Positions 1-7,106 of a stretch of 59,880 nt of DNA are shown one piece after another. The DNA is from Clostridia bacterium. GTDB taxonomy: Bacteria > Bacillota > Clostridia > Oscillospirales > CAG-272. The DNA is taken from assembly GCA_017461945.1 (NCBI GenBank), contig JAFTSB010000025.1, positions 1 through 59,880 of the forward strand, written 5' to 3'. Each line of letters opens with the position of its first letter. Within the stretch, counting starts at the first letter, position 1. The notes beneath the pieces are model-generated. The model searched no databases. It worked only from the letters and a program-made list of their open reading frames with translations, and was not told the origin of the DNA. Position numbers and translations under genes: made by a program.

Positions 1-36
1 TAGTAATTATTGCCCCACTGCCGAAAATTCGGCAAA

Positions 37-134
37 GCCTCGCCCTTGGGGAGAGGTGGCGGCGGAGCCGACGGAGAGGGGGTATTTTCTGCCCTCTCAC
101 CCGCCTTCGCGGGAGCTCTCCCATAGGGAGAGCC
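37..134. repeat. Imperfect palindromic intergenic element
   Basis: Two arms of about 45 bases match each other in inverted orientation with mismatches. The left arm carries CCCTTGGGGAGAG and the right arm, read on the other strand, carries CCCTATGGGAGAG. The centre is AT-rich (around 83-92). A smaller hairpin (19-34) lies to its left and another (156-174) to its right. I see no open reading frame in it. Such long hairpin elements are common between genes in gut Clostridia, so this is probably one copy of a dispersed repeat family, but no second copy is present in this window. Confidence 0.6.
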
Positions 135-200
135 TATGGCTCAAGCATTTTTATTCCACCACTCCAAGTGGTGGGTTATGTACCCTGAAGGCTACAACAA

Positions 201-232
201 AAATCACCTGCGACCGCGGTCGCAGGTGATTT
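201..232. terminator. Bidirectional terminator after the glycyl-radical operon
   Basis: A perfect 32-nt palindrome centred on CCGCGG is flanked by an A-run on the left and a T-run on the right. It lies just beyond the stop codon of the leftward glycyl-radical enzyme gene. Confidence 0.85.
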
Positions 233-251
233 TTTATGGGCGCGGAGTGGC

Positions 252-2255
252 TTAAACCGTGAACTCTATGCGCTTGATAATATGATTTTGATACACCGTA
301 TCCAGCTCGGTGAAGTAGCCGCTCCAGCCCCATACGCGCACGATCAGATTGGGATATTTTTCGGGGTGCGCTTGGGCATCCAGCAGCCGATCGCGGTTAA
401 TGGCATTGATCTGGATCTGATGACCCCCAAGGTCAATATAGGTTTTGATCAGTTGTGCCACCTTGCGCTCACCCTCGTCATTGCGGAACACGGTATCGTG
501 CACCTCAATGGTAAAGGGGCCACCATTGCAGATCTTGCGAAGATCAAACTTGGTAAAGGATTGTATGTTGGAAAGAGGGCCCTTGATTCTCGCGTCGGGC
601 GAGGGAGAATAACTGGAAGCAAAGGGGGTTCCGGCGCGGCGACCGTCGGCAGTGGCACCGGTCTTGGCAGCACGGGTGATATATGCCATAGCGCTGCCCG
701 TGCCGGCGCGATATACACCGCCGAGCTTGTTGGGCTTGCCGTTGAGATAGGAGGAAAAGCACTCCATCACATAGCAGCCAAGTGCATCGGCGCGATCATC
801 GTTATTGCCCATTTTGGGGCAGGTCAACAGCTGCTTTTGCAATGCCTCAAAGCCCACAAAATCCGCTTCCAACGCAGCGAGCAGTTCCTCTTTGGTGCAA
901 AGATTTTGCACAAAAACTGCTTCACGTATAGCAGAAAGCGCGTCAGCAGCGGTAGAAATGCCAGCGCCGTGAAAGCCGTAATTGTTGTATTTGGCACCGC
1001 CAAACGATACATCTCTCCCTCGTTCGATACAGGGGAGGATAAAGGAGGAGATCAGCGGCACAGGAATGGGGAGATGGGGCTGATCGCACTCGGCCATCAG
1101 CGCATCACACTCCTGCTCGATCCCCTTACGGGTTGCCTGCAGCAGTTCATCAAAGCAGGCGGCACCAAGCAAATGCTCGCGCGTGACCTGTTCCACGATC
1201 TTGGGGAAATTCATCACCTTGATATTGGGCACATCGGCTCCGTTACCGGTGGGGATGAACTCCCAGCAGGCTGCCATAGCATAGTCACGGGCATCCTCTG
1301 GCTCGTAGCCAAGTGAGGTCAGAAACGGAATGGCAATGTCATCGTTGCTGTATTGGGGAAAACCAAGACCCTGCTTGGTCAACCGCGTCCCTCGCTCATA
1401 AAGAGCGAGCGGTGTGCTTTTGTTCACGCGCAGGTTGATCTTGGGATCGATGAGAGCCAGCTCCTCACAGGCCTGCAAACACAGCTCAGAAAGGGGGCCA
1501 AACACCTCGTTTCCTGCCCGATCGCAGCCTCCCAGCACCATGCTTTGGCCATTGTCGCCCTTTTGAATACCGATATAGAGGTCGCTGTCAAAATTCATCG
1601 CAATGAAAAACAGCTCGGTCAGCTCCAGCAGCTCTTCTTCGGTGGCGCCGGCCGTCAAAGAGGACTCATAATAAGGCTTCATATATACATCAAAGCGGCC
1701 AAGCGGCAAATGCACGTGGCGATTCAAACGCAAAATGTAGGAAAGAAAGCGCAACACCACCAGCGCCTCGTAATAATCCCGGGCACCATAGCGCGGCACG
1801 CGCTCCAGCGCGATAGCAAGGCGGGTATTCCCCTGCTCTGCAGCGGCGGTGCGGTACATATCGATCAGCGCAAAGCAGGCAGCATAGCAGCCCTCGACAG
1901 CATCATAAAAGGCAAGGGCCGTTTCATCTGCATCTTGGCGGCGTTCTGCAATCTCCTGCATGATACCGCAAAGACCCTTGGCCAGCACCCCTGCGTAATC
2001 GATCACGGCATTGCCAAAGCGCCCTTTGGAAACAGCACCGGTGCAATAGCGGTTAAAGCCGAACAGATCCTCGCCGTGAAAGATGGCCTCTCGCTCGCAA
2101 GAGGCGGCATAGGCAAACCGCGCTACCGCTCCTTCTTGGGTATGGCGATCCCATCGCTGTTCCACCTCCACAGGGTCAAAGGGCGCTTCGTGACGGCGGG
2201 CACGATAAGCGCGGTCGTTCAGCAGCGCAAGCTGTCGCTTGATACGGTCAGTCAT
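252..2255 (-). CDS. Glycyl-radical enzyme (pyruvate formate-lyase-like), substrate unknown
   Basis: The product is 667 residues and belongs to the PFL/diol-dehydratase superfamily, cytosolic oxygen-sensitive enzymes that use a protein glycyl radical to form a cysteine thiyl radical. The C-terminal signature RVWGWSGYF puts the radical glycine at G643. It is preceded by the family-typical stretch HPEKYPNLIVR-like (here AHPEKYPNLIVR, about 629-640). The likely catalytic cysteine is C330 in the motif AACWEF. Known diol and choline lyases read GCVEP and PFL reads CC, so this context is unusual. The protein is shorter than the usual 750-900 residues. The ATG at 2255 is chosen because GTGAGG lies upstream; an in-frame ATG at 2270 has a poorer site. 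The gene lies 11 nt after its activase, in one operon, with a divergent AraC regulator. The family is certain and the reaction is unknown. Confidence 0.9.
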   Translation of the reverse strand: MTDRIKRQLALLNDRAYRARRHEAPFDPVEVEQRWDRHTQEGAVARFAYAASCEREAIFHGEDLFGFNRYCTGAVSKGRFGNAVIDYAGVLAKGLCGIMQEIAERRQDADETALAFYDAVEGCYAACFALIDMYRTAAAEQGNTRLAIALERVPRYGARDYYEALVVLRFLSYILRLNRHVHLPLGRFDVYMKPYYESSLTAGATEEELLELTELFFIAMNFDSDLYIGIQKGDNGQSMVLGGCDRAGNEVFGPLSELCLQACEELALIDPKINLRVNKSTPLALYERGTRLTKQGLGFPQYSNDDIAIPFLTSLGYEPEDARDYAMAACWEFIPTGNGADVPNIKVMNFPKIVEQVTREHLLGAACFDELLQATRKGIEQECDALMAECDQPHLPIPVPLISSFILPCIERGRDVSFGGAKYNNYGFHGAGISTAADALSAIREAVFVQNLCTKEELLAALEADFVGFEALQKQLLTCPKMGNNDDRADALGCYVMECFSSYLNGKPNKLGGVYRAGTGSAMAYITRAAKTGATADGRRAGTPFASSYSPSPDARIKGPLSNIQSFTKFDLRKICNGGPFTIEVHDTVFRNDEGERKVAQLIKTYIDLGGHQIQINAINRDRLLDAQAHPEKYPNLIVRVWGWSGYFTELDTVYQNHIIKRIEFTV

Positions 2256-2266
2256 GGTATGATACC

Positions 2267-3118
2267 TCACATTTTCTTGGCACGTATGCCGTATTTTTCA
2301 AAAATTTCTGTATGAAGCTCTACAGGTCTATCCTCGTCAAAGCCGGGAGAAAAGGGACGCAGCAGCCCCGCGTATTTACTGCCCGCCATCCGATTATAGG
2401 GGAGCAGCTCTACATAACTCACACCCTGCGCGCGAACAAAAGCGGCAATGGCCGACAGATTTTCCACGGTATCGGTCACGCCCGGTATCAACGGGATGCG
2501 GGTGACAAAGGGCTTGCCCGATGCCGCCAATGTGCGATAGTTCTGTAAAATTTTGGCGTTATCTGCGCGGCAAAACTGCCGATGCAGGGTGGGCGACATC
2601 AGCTTCAGATCGTAGAGCATATAGTCACAATGCTCCAACGCCTTGGTAAAGATCTCGCCTTCGGCATAGCCGCAGGTCTGGATCGCCGTATGTATCCTAC
2701 CCTGCAGCGCCGCAAGGCAGGCAAGCAAAAAATCGGATTGCAGCAAGGGCTCGCCGCCCGAAAAGGTCACACCGCCACCGTTCATGCGAAGAATAGCGGC
2801 GTTGTCCAAAATGCGGTCGCACAGCTCGCCCACCTCCAGATCCTCGCCACACCGTCGCACCAGCGAACGGGGGCAGGCCTCGACCGAGGCGGCAGTCAGC
2901 CGTTTGGTACCGTCAGCCGTTATCTCGGCCTCTTGCAAGCAACGGCCGCATCCAAGGCAACCGTTGGGGCTGCGCGCGTATTCTACTCCCATTTGTTGAC
3001 TTTCGGGATTGTGACACCAGCTGCAACGCAGAGGGCAACCTTTCAGGAACACCGTCATGCGGATACCCGGGCCGTCAAAGGTCGCGAACTCCTCGATAGA
3101 AAAGATTCTCCCCTTCAT
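2267..3118 (-). CDS. Glycyl-radical enzyme activase (radical SAM)
   Basis: This 283-residue radical SAM enzyme should install the glycyl radical on the neighbouring enzyme. The S-adenosylmethionine cluster motif CxxxCxxC is C28, C32 and C35 (GCPLRCSWC). A short insert follows with C54, C57, C60 and C82, enough for one auxiliary [4Fe-4S] cluster. Most activases of diol-dehydratase-type enzymes carry two such sets, whereas PFL activase has none, so this is an intermediate form. The GGE-type motif SGGEPLLQ is present. The start at 3118 is set by a strong AAAGGAGGG. It is the first gene of the operon, so activase and target are made together. Pairing with the downstream enzyme is inferred from position. 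Confidence 0.93.
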   Translation of the reverse strand: MKGRIFSIEEFATFDGPGIRMTVFLKGCPLRCSWCHNPESQQMGVEYARSPNGCLGCGRCLQEAEITADGTKRLTAASVEACPRSLVRRCGEDLEVGELCDRILDNAAILRMNGGGVTFSGGEPLLQSDFLLACLAALQGRIHTAIQTCGYAEGEIFTKALEHCDYMLYDLKLMSPTLHRQFCRADNAKILQNYRTLAASGKPFVTRIPLIPGVTDTVENLSAIAAFVRAQGVSYVELLPYNRMAGSKYAGLLRPFSPGFDEDRPVELHTEIFEKYGIRAKKM

Positions 3119-3146
3119 AGCGCCCTCCTTTTTTCTTTCTGATTTC

Positions 3147-3175
3147 ATTGTATCGAAAAGCCCTTGACATTACAA
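3147..3175 (-). promoter_or_regulatory. Promoter of the glycyl-radical operon
   Basis: On the minus strand, TTGTAA (3170-3175) and TACAAT (3147-3152) are separated by 17 bp. The weak -35 would fit dependence on an activator. This promoter overlaps the rightward araC-type gene promoter. Confidence 0.6.
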
Positions 3176-3192
3176 GAACAATATTATAAAAT
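3164..3192 (+). promoter_or_regulatory. Promoter of the divergent AraC-family gene
   Basis: TTGACA (3164-3169), a 17-bp spacer and TAAAAT (3187-3192) precede a strong GGAGGGG ribosome binding site at about 3214-3220. Confidence 0.75.
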
Positions 3193-3225
3193 TATAGACA
3201 AAAGTTATCTTTTGGAGGGGGGAAT

Positions 3226-4035
3226 ATGTTCTCACACCAGTTTGTCAATTCGATTGGGAATGATTTGTATAACGGATATTGGTATCGGGATGCTTGCTGG
3301 AAGCTCCATTTTCACCGCAGTTATGAGTTCGTATGGGTGATGTCGGGCACATTACAAGCCACTGTAGCGGACAAAGTTTATCTTTTGCACGCAGGCGATG
3401 CTCTGTTTATCCTGCCCTATCAGCTCCATTCCTACACCACCTTGGAAAGTTGTGAATTCTTTGTGGCGGTCTTCGCTGCCGGCCATATCGGCAAATTTGT
3501 CTCCACCACGTCGGGAAAGGAACCAGCGGAGGCTCATTTCCGCCTTTCCACGGCCCTTCAGGGCTATCTGCGGGCTACCATGGCGCTTCGGCCCGTAGCC
3601 CCCGATCACAAAAGCGTTCGCCAGCCCGATCCTCCGCTTTTTGCGTTAAAAGCTTGTCTTTACGCCGTGTGCTCTGAATTTAACGCCGTTGCCCTTTGGC
3701 AGAAAAAGGAGCAGAACAATGCTCTGATCTTTCGGATCATCGCCTATGTAGAGCAAAATTACGCCGAGGACATTACGTTATATACTTTAGCAGACGCTCT
3801 CTCTTACGAATATCATTACCTTTCCCGCGTGCTGCGTGAAAACCTGCATATTCGCTTTCGCACTCTGGTTAACCAGTACCGTTGCGAACGCGCCAAGGAG
3901 CTGATCACCGAGACCGACCTCTCCCTATCCGAGATCGCCATGAACTGCGGTTTTCAAAGTATCCGCTCCTTCAATCGCGCCTTTTTAGAGATCGCCGGTG
4001 CCACGCCAACCGCTCTGCGCGGCGGAAAGCAATAA
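3226..4035 (+). CDS. AraC-family regulator with cupin sensor domain
   Basis: A 269-residue one-component regulator. The N-terminal 100 or so residues look like a cupin ligand-binding domain (FHRSYEF, then a GDALFILPYQLHS segment typical of AraC cupins). The C-terminal 100 residues hold two helix-turn-helix units, the second with the characteristic ELITETDLSLSEIAMNCGF-like run and FNRAF. It is transcribed away from the glycyl-radical operon through overlapping promoters, so it most likely senses the substrate or a related compound and controls that operon. The ligand cannot be read from sequence. Confidence 0.9.
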   Translation: MFSHQFVNSIGNDLYNGYWYRDACWKLHFHRSYEFVWVMSGTLQATVADKVYLLHAGDALFILPYQLHSYTTLESCEFFVAVFAAGHIGKFVSTTSGKEPAEAHFRLSTALQGYLRATMALRPVAPDHKSVRQPDPPLFALKACLYAVCSEFNAVALWQKKEQNNALIFRIIAYVEQNYAEDITLYTLADALSYEYHYLSRVLRENLHIRFRTLVNQYRCERAKELITETDLSLSEIAMNCGFQSIRSFNRAFLEIAGATPTALRGGKQ

Positions 4036-4064
4036 AAAAAGAGCCCTTGGGCTCTTTTTTTATT
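4031..4064. terminator. Bidirectional terminator
   Basis: The hairpin GAGCCC/GGGCTC is flanked by seven A and seven T residues. It serves the rightward AraC gene and the leftward HAD gene, whose stop codon lies inside it. Confidence 0.88.
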
Positions 4065-4710
4065 GCAGGATACGTGCGGTGATATCGGCAGGGCTGCTGA
4101 CGATCACCTTGGCACCGCTCTCGCGCAGAGTCTGGACCGATCGAAAGCCCCAATCAACAAAAATTCCATCCACGTGTGCGTTTTTTGCGGTCTCGACATC
4201 CACATCCGAGTCGCCGATATACACGGTCTCGTCCGCACCGTAGCCCAGCACTCGCATGGCCTCAAAAACGCTGTCGGGAGCAGGCTTTTTCTGCACGCCC
4301 TCGCGGTCACCAACGGCCATATCAAACAGCCCCGGAAAGTATTGCTTGGCCAGTGCCTTAACAGCAAAATCCGGCTTATTGGAGACCACCGCGGTGCGCA
4401 CGCCTGCGGCGCGCAACGCGCGCAGCATTTCGGGCACCCCTGCATAGGGCTTGGTAGCGTGGGCGTTGTGCTGCCCATAATAGGTCTTAAAGTCGGCCAA
4501 AACCGCTTGGATCTTTTGCGAATCCGTGCCCGTGGGCACAGCATTTTCGATCAATTTCAGCGCACCGTTCCCCACAAAGCCGCGCACCGCTTCGGTGCTG
4601 TGTGTGGGGTAGCCATGCAGGACCATGACCGCATTGGTGGCATCGGCCAGATCCTGCAAGGTATCCAGCACGGTGCCGTCCATATCAAATAAAGCCAGCT
4701 TATAGCTCAT
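4060..4710 (-). CDS. HAD hydrolase, phosphoglycolate phosphatase-like
   Basis: A 216-residue haloacid-dehalogenase phosphatase. The catalytic motif DMDGTVLDT holds the nucleophile D9 and general acid D11. Motif III is the lysine in a VQKKPAPDS context, and IGDSDVDVETAKNA is motif IV. The helical cap between motifs I and II and the overall length match the Gph/PpaX class, which hydrolyses phosphoglycolate or pyrophosphate. The start at 4710 overlaps the upstream gene's stop in an ATGA and has GAGAGGAG in front, so the two HAD genes are probably translationally coupled. The actual substrate is uncertain. Confidence 0.85.
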   Translation of the reverse strand: MSYKLALFDMDGTVLDTLQDLADATNAVMVLHGYPTHSTEAVRGFVGNGALKLIENAVPTGTDSQKIQAVLADFKTYYGQHNAHATKPYAGVPEMLRALRAAGVRTAVVSNKPDFAVKALAKQYFPGLFDMAVGDREGVQKKPAPDSVFEAMRVLGYGADETVYIGDSDVDVETAKNAHVDGIFVDWGFRSVQTLRESGAKVIVSSPADITARILQ

Positions 4711-5537
4711 GCTTGCAAATCTCCTCTCTCCAGCCCTTCGATCACGTCGCCGATCAGCCCATCCTTGCAATGGCACAAGGTGTAATGGCAGATCTCCTTG
4801 ACCCGTGGAATGGCGTTCTCGGGGCAAATGGCAATATCGGCGGCCTGCAGCATTTCGATATCATTTTCAAAATCACCGCAAGCAATGAGGATGCGGTCAC
4901 CGCCACATACACGGCGCAGCTTTTCCAGTCCCCGTGCCTTGTTGCAGGTGGGAGGCTGCAGCTCCAGAATGTGCGTGCCGGAGGCTGTGATACCAAGACG
5001 TTGACCGAAGTGATCCATCACCGCCAAACGAAGCTCCTGCAGCCGATCGGGCTCGCCGCGAAAAACGATCTTGTACCAATCGTTCATCGGAAAAGATTCG
5101 ATCGGACCTTTTTTGACCACACCAACATCGTAGCGTGGCAGATCCCGTCCGATCATGCCGGTATCGGTCTCGACCAACAGACTATCGGGGGTGCTGACGC
5201 GAAAGCCAAGATCGGGAAAGTGCTGCTTGAAAAAGGGGACAAGCTCGCGCACGTCACCCTCGTTCATCCACTCCTCTTCCAGCGCTTGGTTGCTTGTAAA
5301 ATCGTAAAGATAGCCGCCGTTGCTCATGACAGCAGGTGCGTTGATCAGCTTTTCGGGGCGGCAGCCGATGGCGTTGCGGATGTTCAGATTCACGCGGCCG
5401 GTGGCCAACGTGAACAGTCCTCCCCACGCCTTAAAGCGCTCTACCGCAGCAAGATTCCGTTCAACAAATTTGCCGTCGGGCCCAAAAAAGGTGCCGTCCA
5501 GATCGGTGGCGATCATATAACGGGAAAAATCGGTCAT
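4707..5537 (-). CDS. Cof-type HAD hydrolase
   Basis: A 276-residue HAD phosphatase of the Cof/YbiV type (large alpha/beta C2 cap). Motif I is ATDLDGTFF with D12 and D14, and the late acidic motif is ACGDFENDIEML, the GDxxND signature of this subfamily. Members dephosphorylate sugar phosphates, flavin precursors or similar small metabolites with broad specificity. Its ATG overlaps the stop of rluD by 4 nt, and its own stop overlaps the next HAD gene the same way, so it is embedded in the long leftward operon. Confidence 0.85.
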   Translation of the reverse strand: MTDFSRYMIATDLDGTFFGPDGKFVERNLAAVERFKAWGGLFTLATGRVNLNIRNAIGCRPEKLINAPAVMSNGGYLYDFTSNQALEEEWMNEGDVRELVPFFKQHFPDLGFRVSTPDSLLVETDTGMIGRDLPRYDVGVVKKGPIESFPMNDWYKIVFRGEPDRLQELRLAVMDHFGQRLGITASGTHILELQPPTCNKARGLEKLRRVCGGDRILIACGDFENDIEMLQAADIAICPENAIPRVKEICHYTLCHCKDGLIGDVIEGLERGDLQA

Positions 5538-6478
5538 GTATAGTCCTTTCTCAAAATCTCAAGCACGTGATTGAAATTTTGTGGCAAGGGCGCCTGAAAA
5601 TGCATTTCCTGCCCCGTGCGCGGATGGATCAGCCGCAGCTCGGCAGCGTGTAGAAACTGCCCTGCAAACAAGGTCTTGTGCAAGGATTGAAAGCGTGTGC
5701 CGTCTCCCCCATAAACCGGGTCGCCCAGCAGCGGATGCCCCAGAGAGGAAAGATGTACGCGGATCTGGTGAGTTCTGCCGGTCTCCAGCCGACATTCCAC
5801 ATGGGTGAACTGTCCAAAGCGCTCCAGCACCGTGTAATGGGTGATGGCCTCGCGTCCTTCTCCCACACGGCAAATGGCCATGCGCTTGCGATCTACGGGG
5901 TGACGATTGATGGGCTTGTTGACCGTTCCACGATCCTCTTTGAAATTCCCCAAGGCAATGGCGTGATACACACGGCTGACGGTATGGGTTTTCAGCTGCT
6001 CGGCAAGGGCGTTGTGGGCAAAATCGCTTTTGGCCACCACCAAAAGGCCGGAGGTATCCTTATCAATGCGATGCACAATGCCGGGGCGCGCTACACCGCC
6101 CACGCCGGAGAGCGAATCTCCACAATGATACAGGAGCGCGTTGACCAGGGTACCCGTGGGATTCCCTGCGGCAGGATGCACCACCATGCCTTGGGGCTTA
6201 TTCACCACCACGATATTCCCATCCTCATACACGATGTCCAGCGGAATATCCTCGGGCTGCGCCTCGGCCGGGGTGGGATCGGCGATCTCCACCGTGATCT
6301 GTTCGCCGCCCCGCAGGCGATAGTTTTTGGCGGTCTCGCCGCCGGCAACGGTAACCGCCCCTTCCTCCAGAAGCCGTTCTACAGCAGAGCGGGTCACATC
6401 CAGATGATCCGAGAGATATTTGTCAAGGCGAAGGCCCTTATCCTGGACGGTAGCAGTCAGCGAAAAGCGTTCAGCCAT
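5534..6478 (-). CDS. RluA/RluD-family rRNA pseudouridine synthase
   Basis: A 314-residue pseudouridine synthase. Residues about 14-50 form an S4 RNA-binding domain (LRLDKYLSDHLDVTRSAVER). The catalytic domain carries HRIDKDTSGL with the nucleophile D139. Family members isomerise uridines in large-subunit rRNA; in Bacillus this type is called YlyB/RluD. The ATG at 6478 is preferred over an in-frame GTG at 6487, because AAAGGTGA sits at the right distance and the gene then overlaps the lspA end by 8 nt. The position right after lspA is conserved in Bacillota. Confidence 0.9.
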   Translation of the reverse strand: MAERFSLTATVQDKGLRLDKYLSDHLDVTRSAVERLLEEGAVTVAGGETAKNYRLRGGEQITVEIADPTPAEAQPEDIPLDIVYEDGNIVVVNKPQGMVVHPAAGNPTGTLVNALLYHCGDSLSGVGGVARPGIVHRIDKDTSGLLVVAKSDFAHNALAEQLKTHTVSRVYHAIALGNFKEDRGTVNKPINRHPVDRKRMAICRVGEGREAITHYTVLERFGQFTHVECRLETGRTHQIRVHLSSLGHPLLGDPVYGGDGTRFQSLHKTLFAGQFLHAAELRLIHPRTGQEMHFQAPLPQNFNHVLEILRKDYT

Positions 6479-7022
6479 TGTCGTCACCTTTACGGTCGGC
6501 AGACTCCTGCCCGGGGACAGAAGACACGTTTTGTTGGATATTTCCTTGACCGTTCTTTTGTTTTTTGATTTCCTGCACCAGCTCCAAAATCAGCTCCAGC
6601 ATAAAAAGACCGGCGCCCACGCAAACGGCGGCATCGGCAATATTGAATACCCAAACCCAGAAATCAAAAGCACAAAAATCAATAAAATCCACCACAAACC
6701 CCAGATGGATGCGGTCGATCATATTGCCAATACCGCCGCCGATGATCATGGCCAGCGATACGCGGCCAAGCGTGCTTTTGACATAACGAAACAGGTAAAA
6801 GGCCACCAATCCGATACCCACCACCGATAGGACCATAAAGACCCAGCGATGCTCGGATAGCAGGCCAAAGGCCATGCCGCGATTTTCAACATAGGTAAAG
6901 TGCAGCACATCGGGGATCAGTATAACCTCTCCCTCATACATAAAATTCAGCACCAGGATCTTGCTGACCTGATCCAACACGATCACGCCAACGATGATGG
7001 CACCGATCACGATCATCCACAT
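6471..7022 (-). CDS. lspA: Lipoprotein signal peptidase (SPase II)
   Basis: A 183-residue integral membrane aspartyl protease that cleaves signal peptides of prolipoproteins after lipid attachment. Four membrane segments are visible. The catalytic aspartates lie in GGGIGNMIDR and FVVDFIDF, and the conserved NRGMAFGLL box precedes them. The ATG at 7022 with AAGAAAGGAG upstream is the start; the longer TTG frame is unlikely. After the last membrane segment there is an extra polar tail of about 35 residues rich in Gln, Lys, Asp and Gly, longer than in most LspA proteins. Confidence 0.95.
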   Translation of the reverse strand: MWMIVIGAIIVGVIVLDQVSKILVLNFMYEGEVILIPDVLHFTYVENRGMAFGLLSEHRWVFMVLSVVGIGLVAFYLFRYVKSTLGRVSLAMIIGGGIGNMIDRIHLGFVVDFIDFCAFDFWVWVFNIADAAVCVGAGLFMLELILELVQEIKKQKNGQGNIQQNVSSVPGQESADRKGDDNG

Positions 7023-7106
7023 GGATGCTCCTTTCTTCAAAGGCGAAAGCGCCTATGATAAATGCCGCAAGCGCCGCCCTTGGGCAGGTGCTTGCGGCAC
7101 AGTAAT

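Noticed and set aside
151-333. 60-codon frame at the left end
   Set aside because: It covers the palindromic element, the terminator and the antisense of the glycyl-radical gene end.
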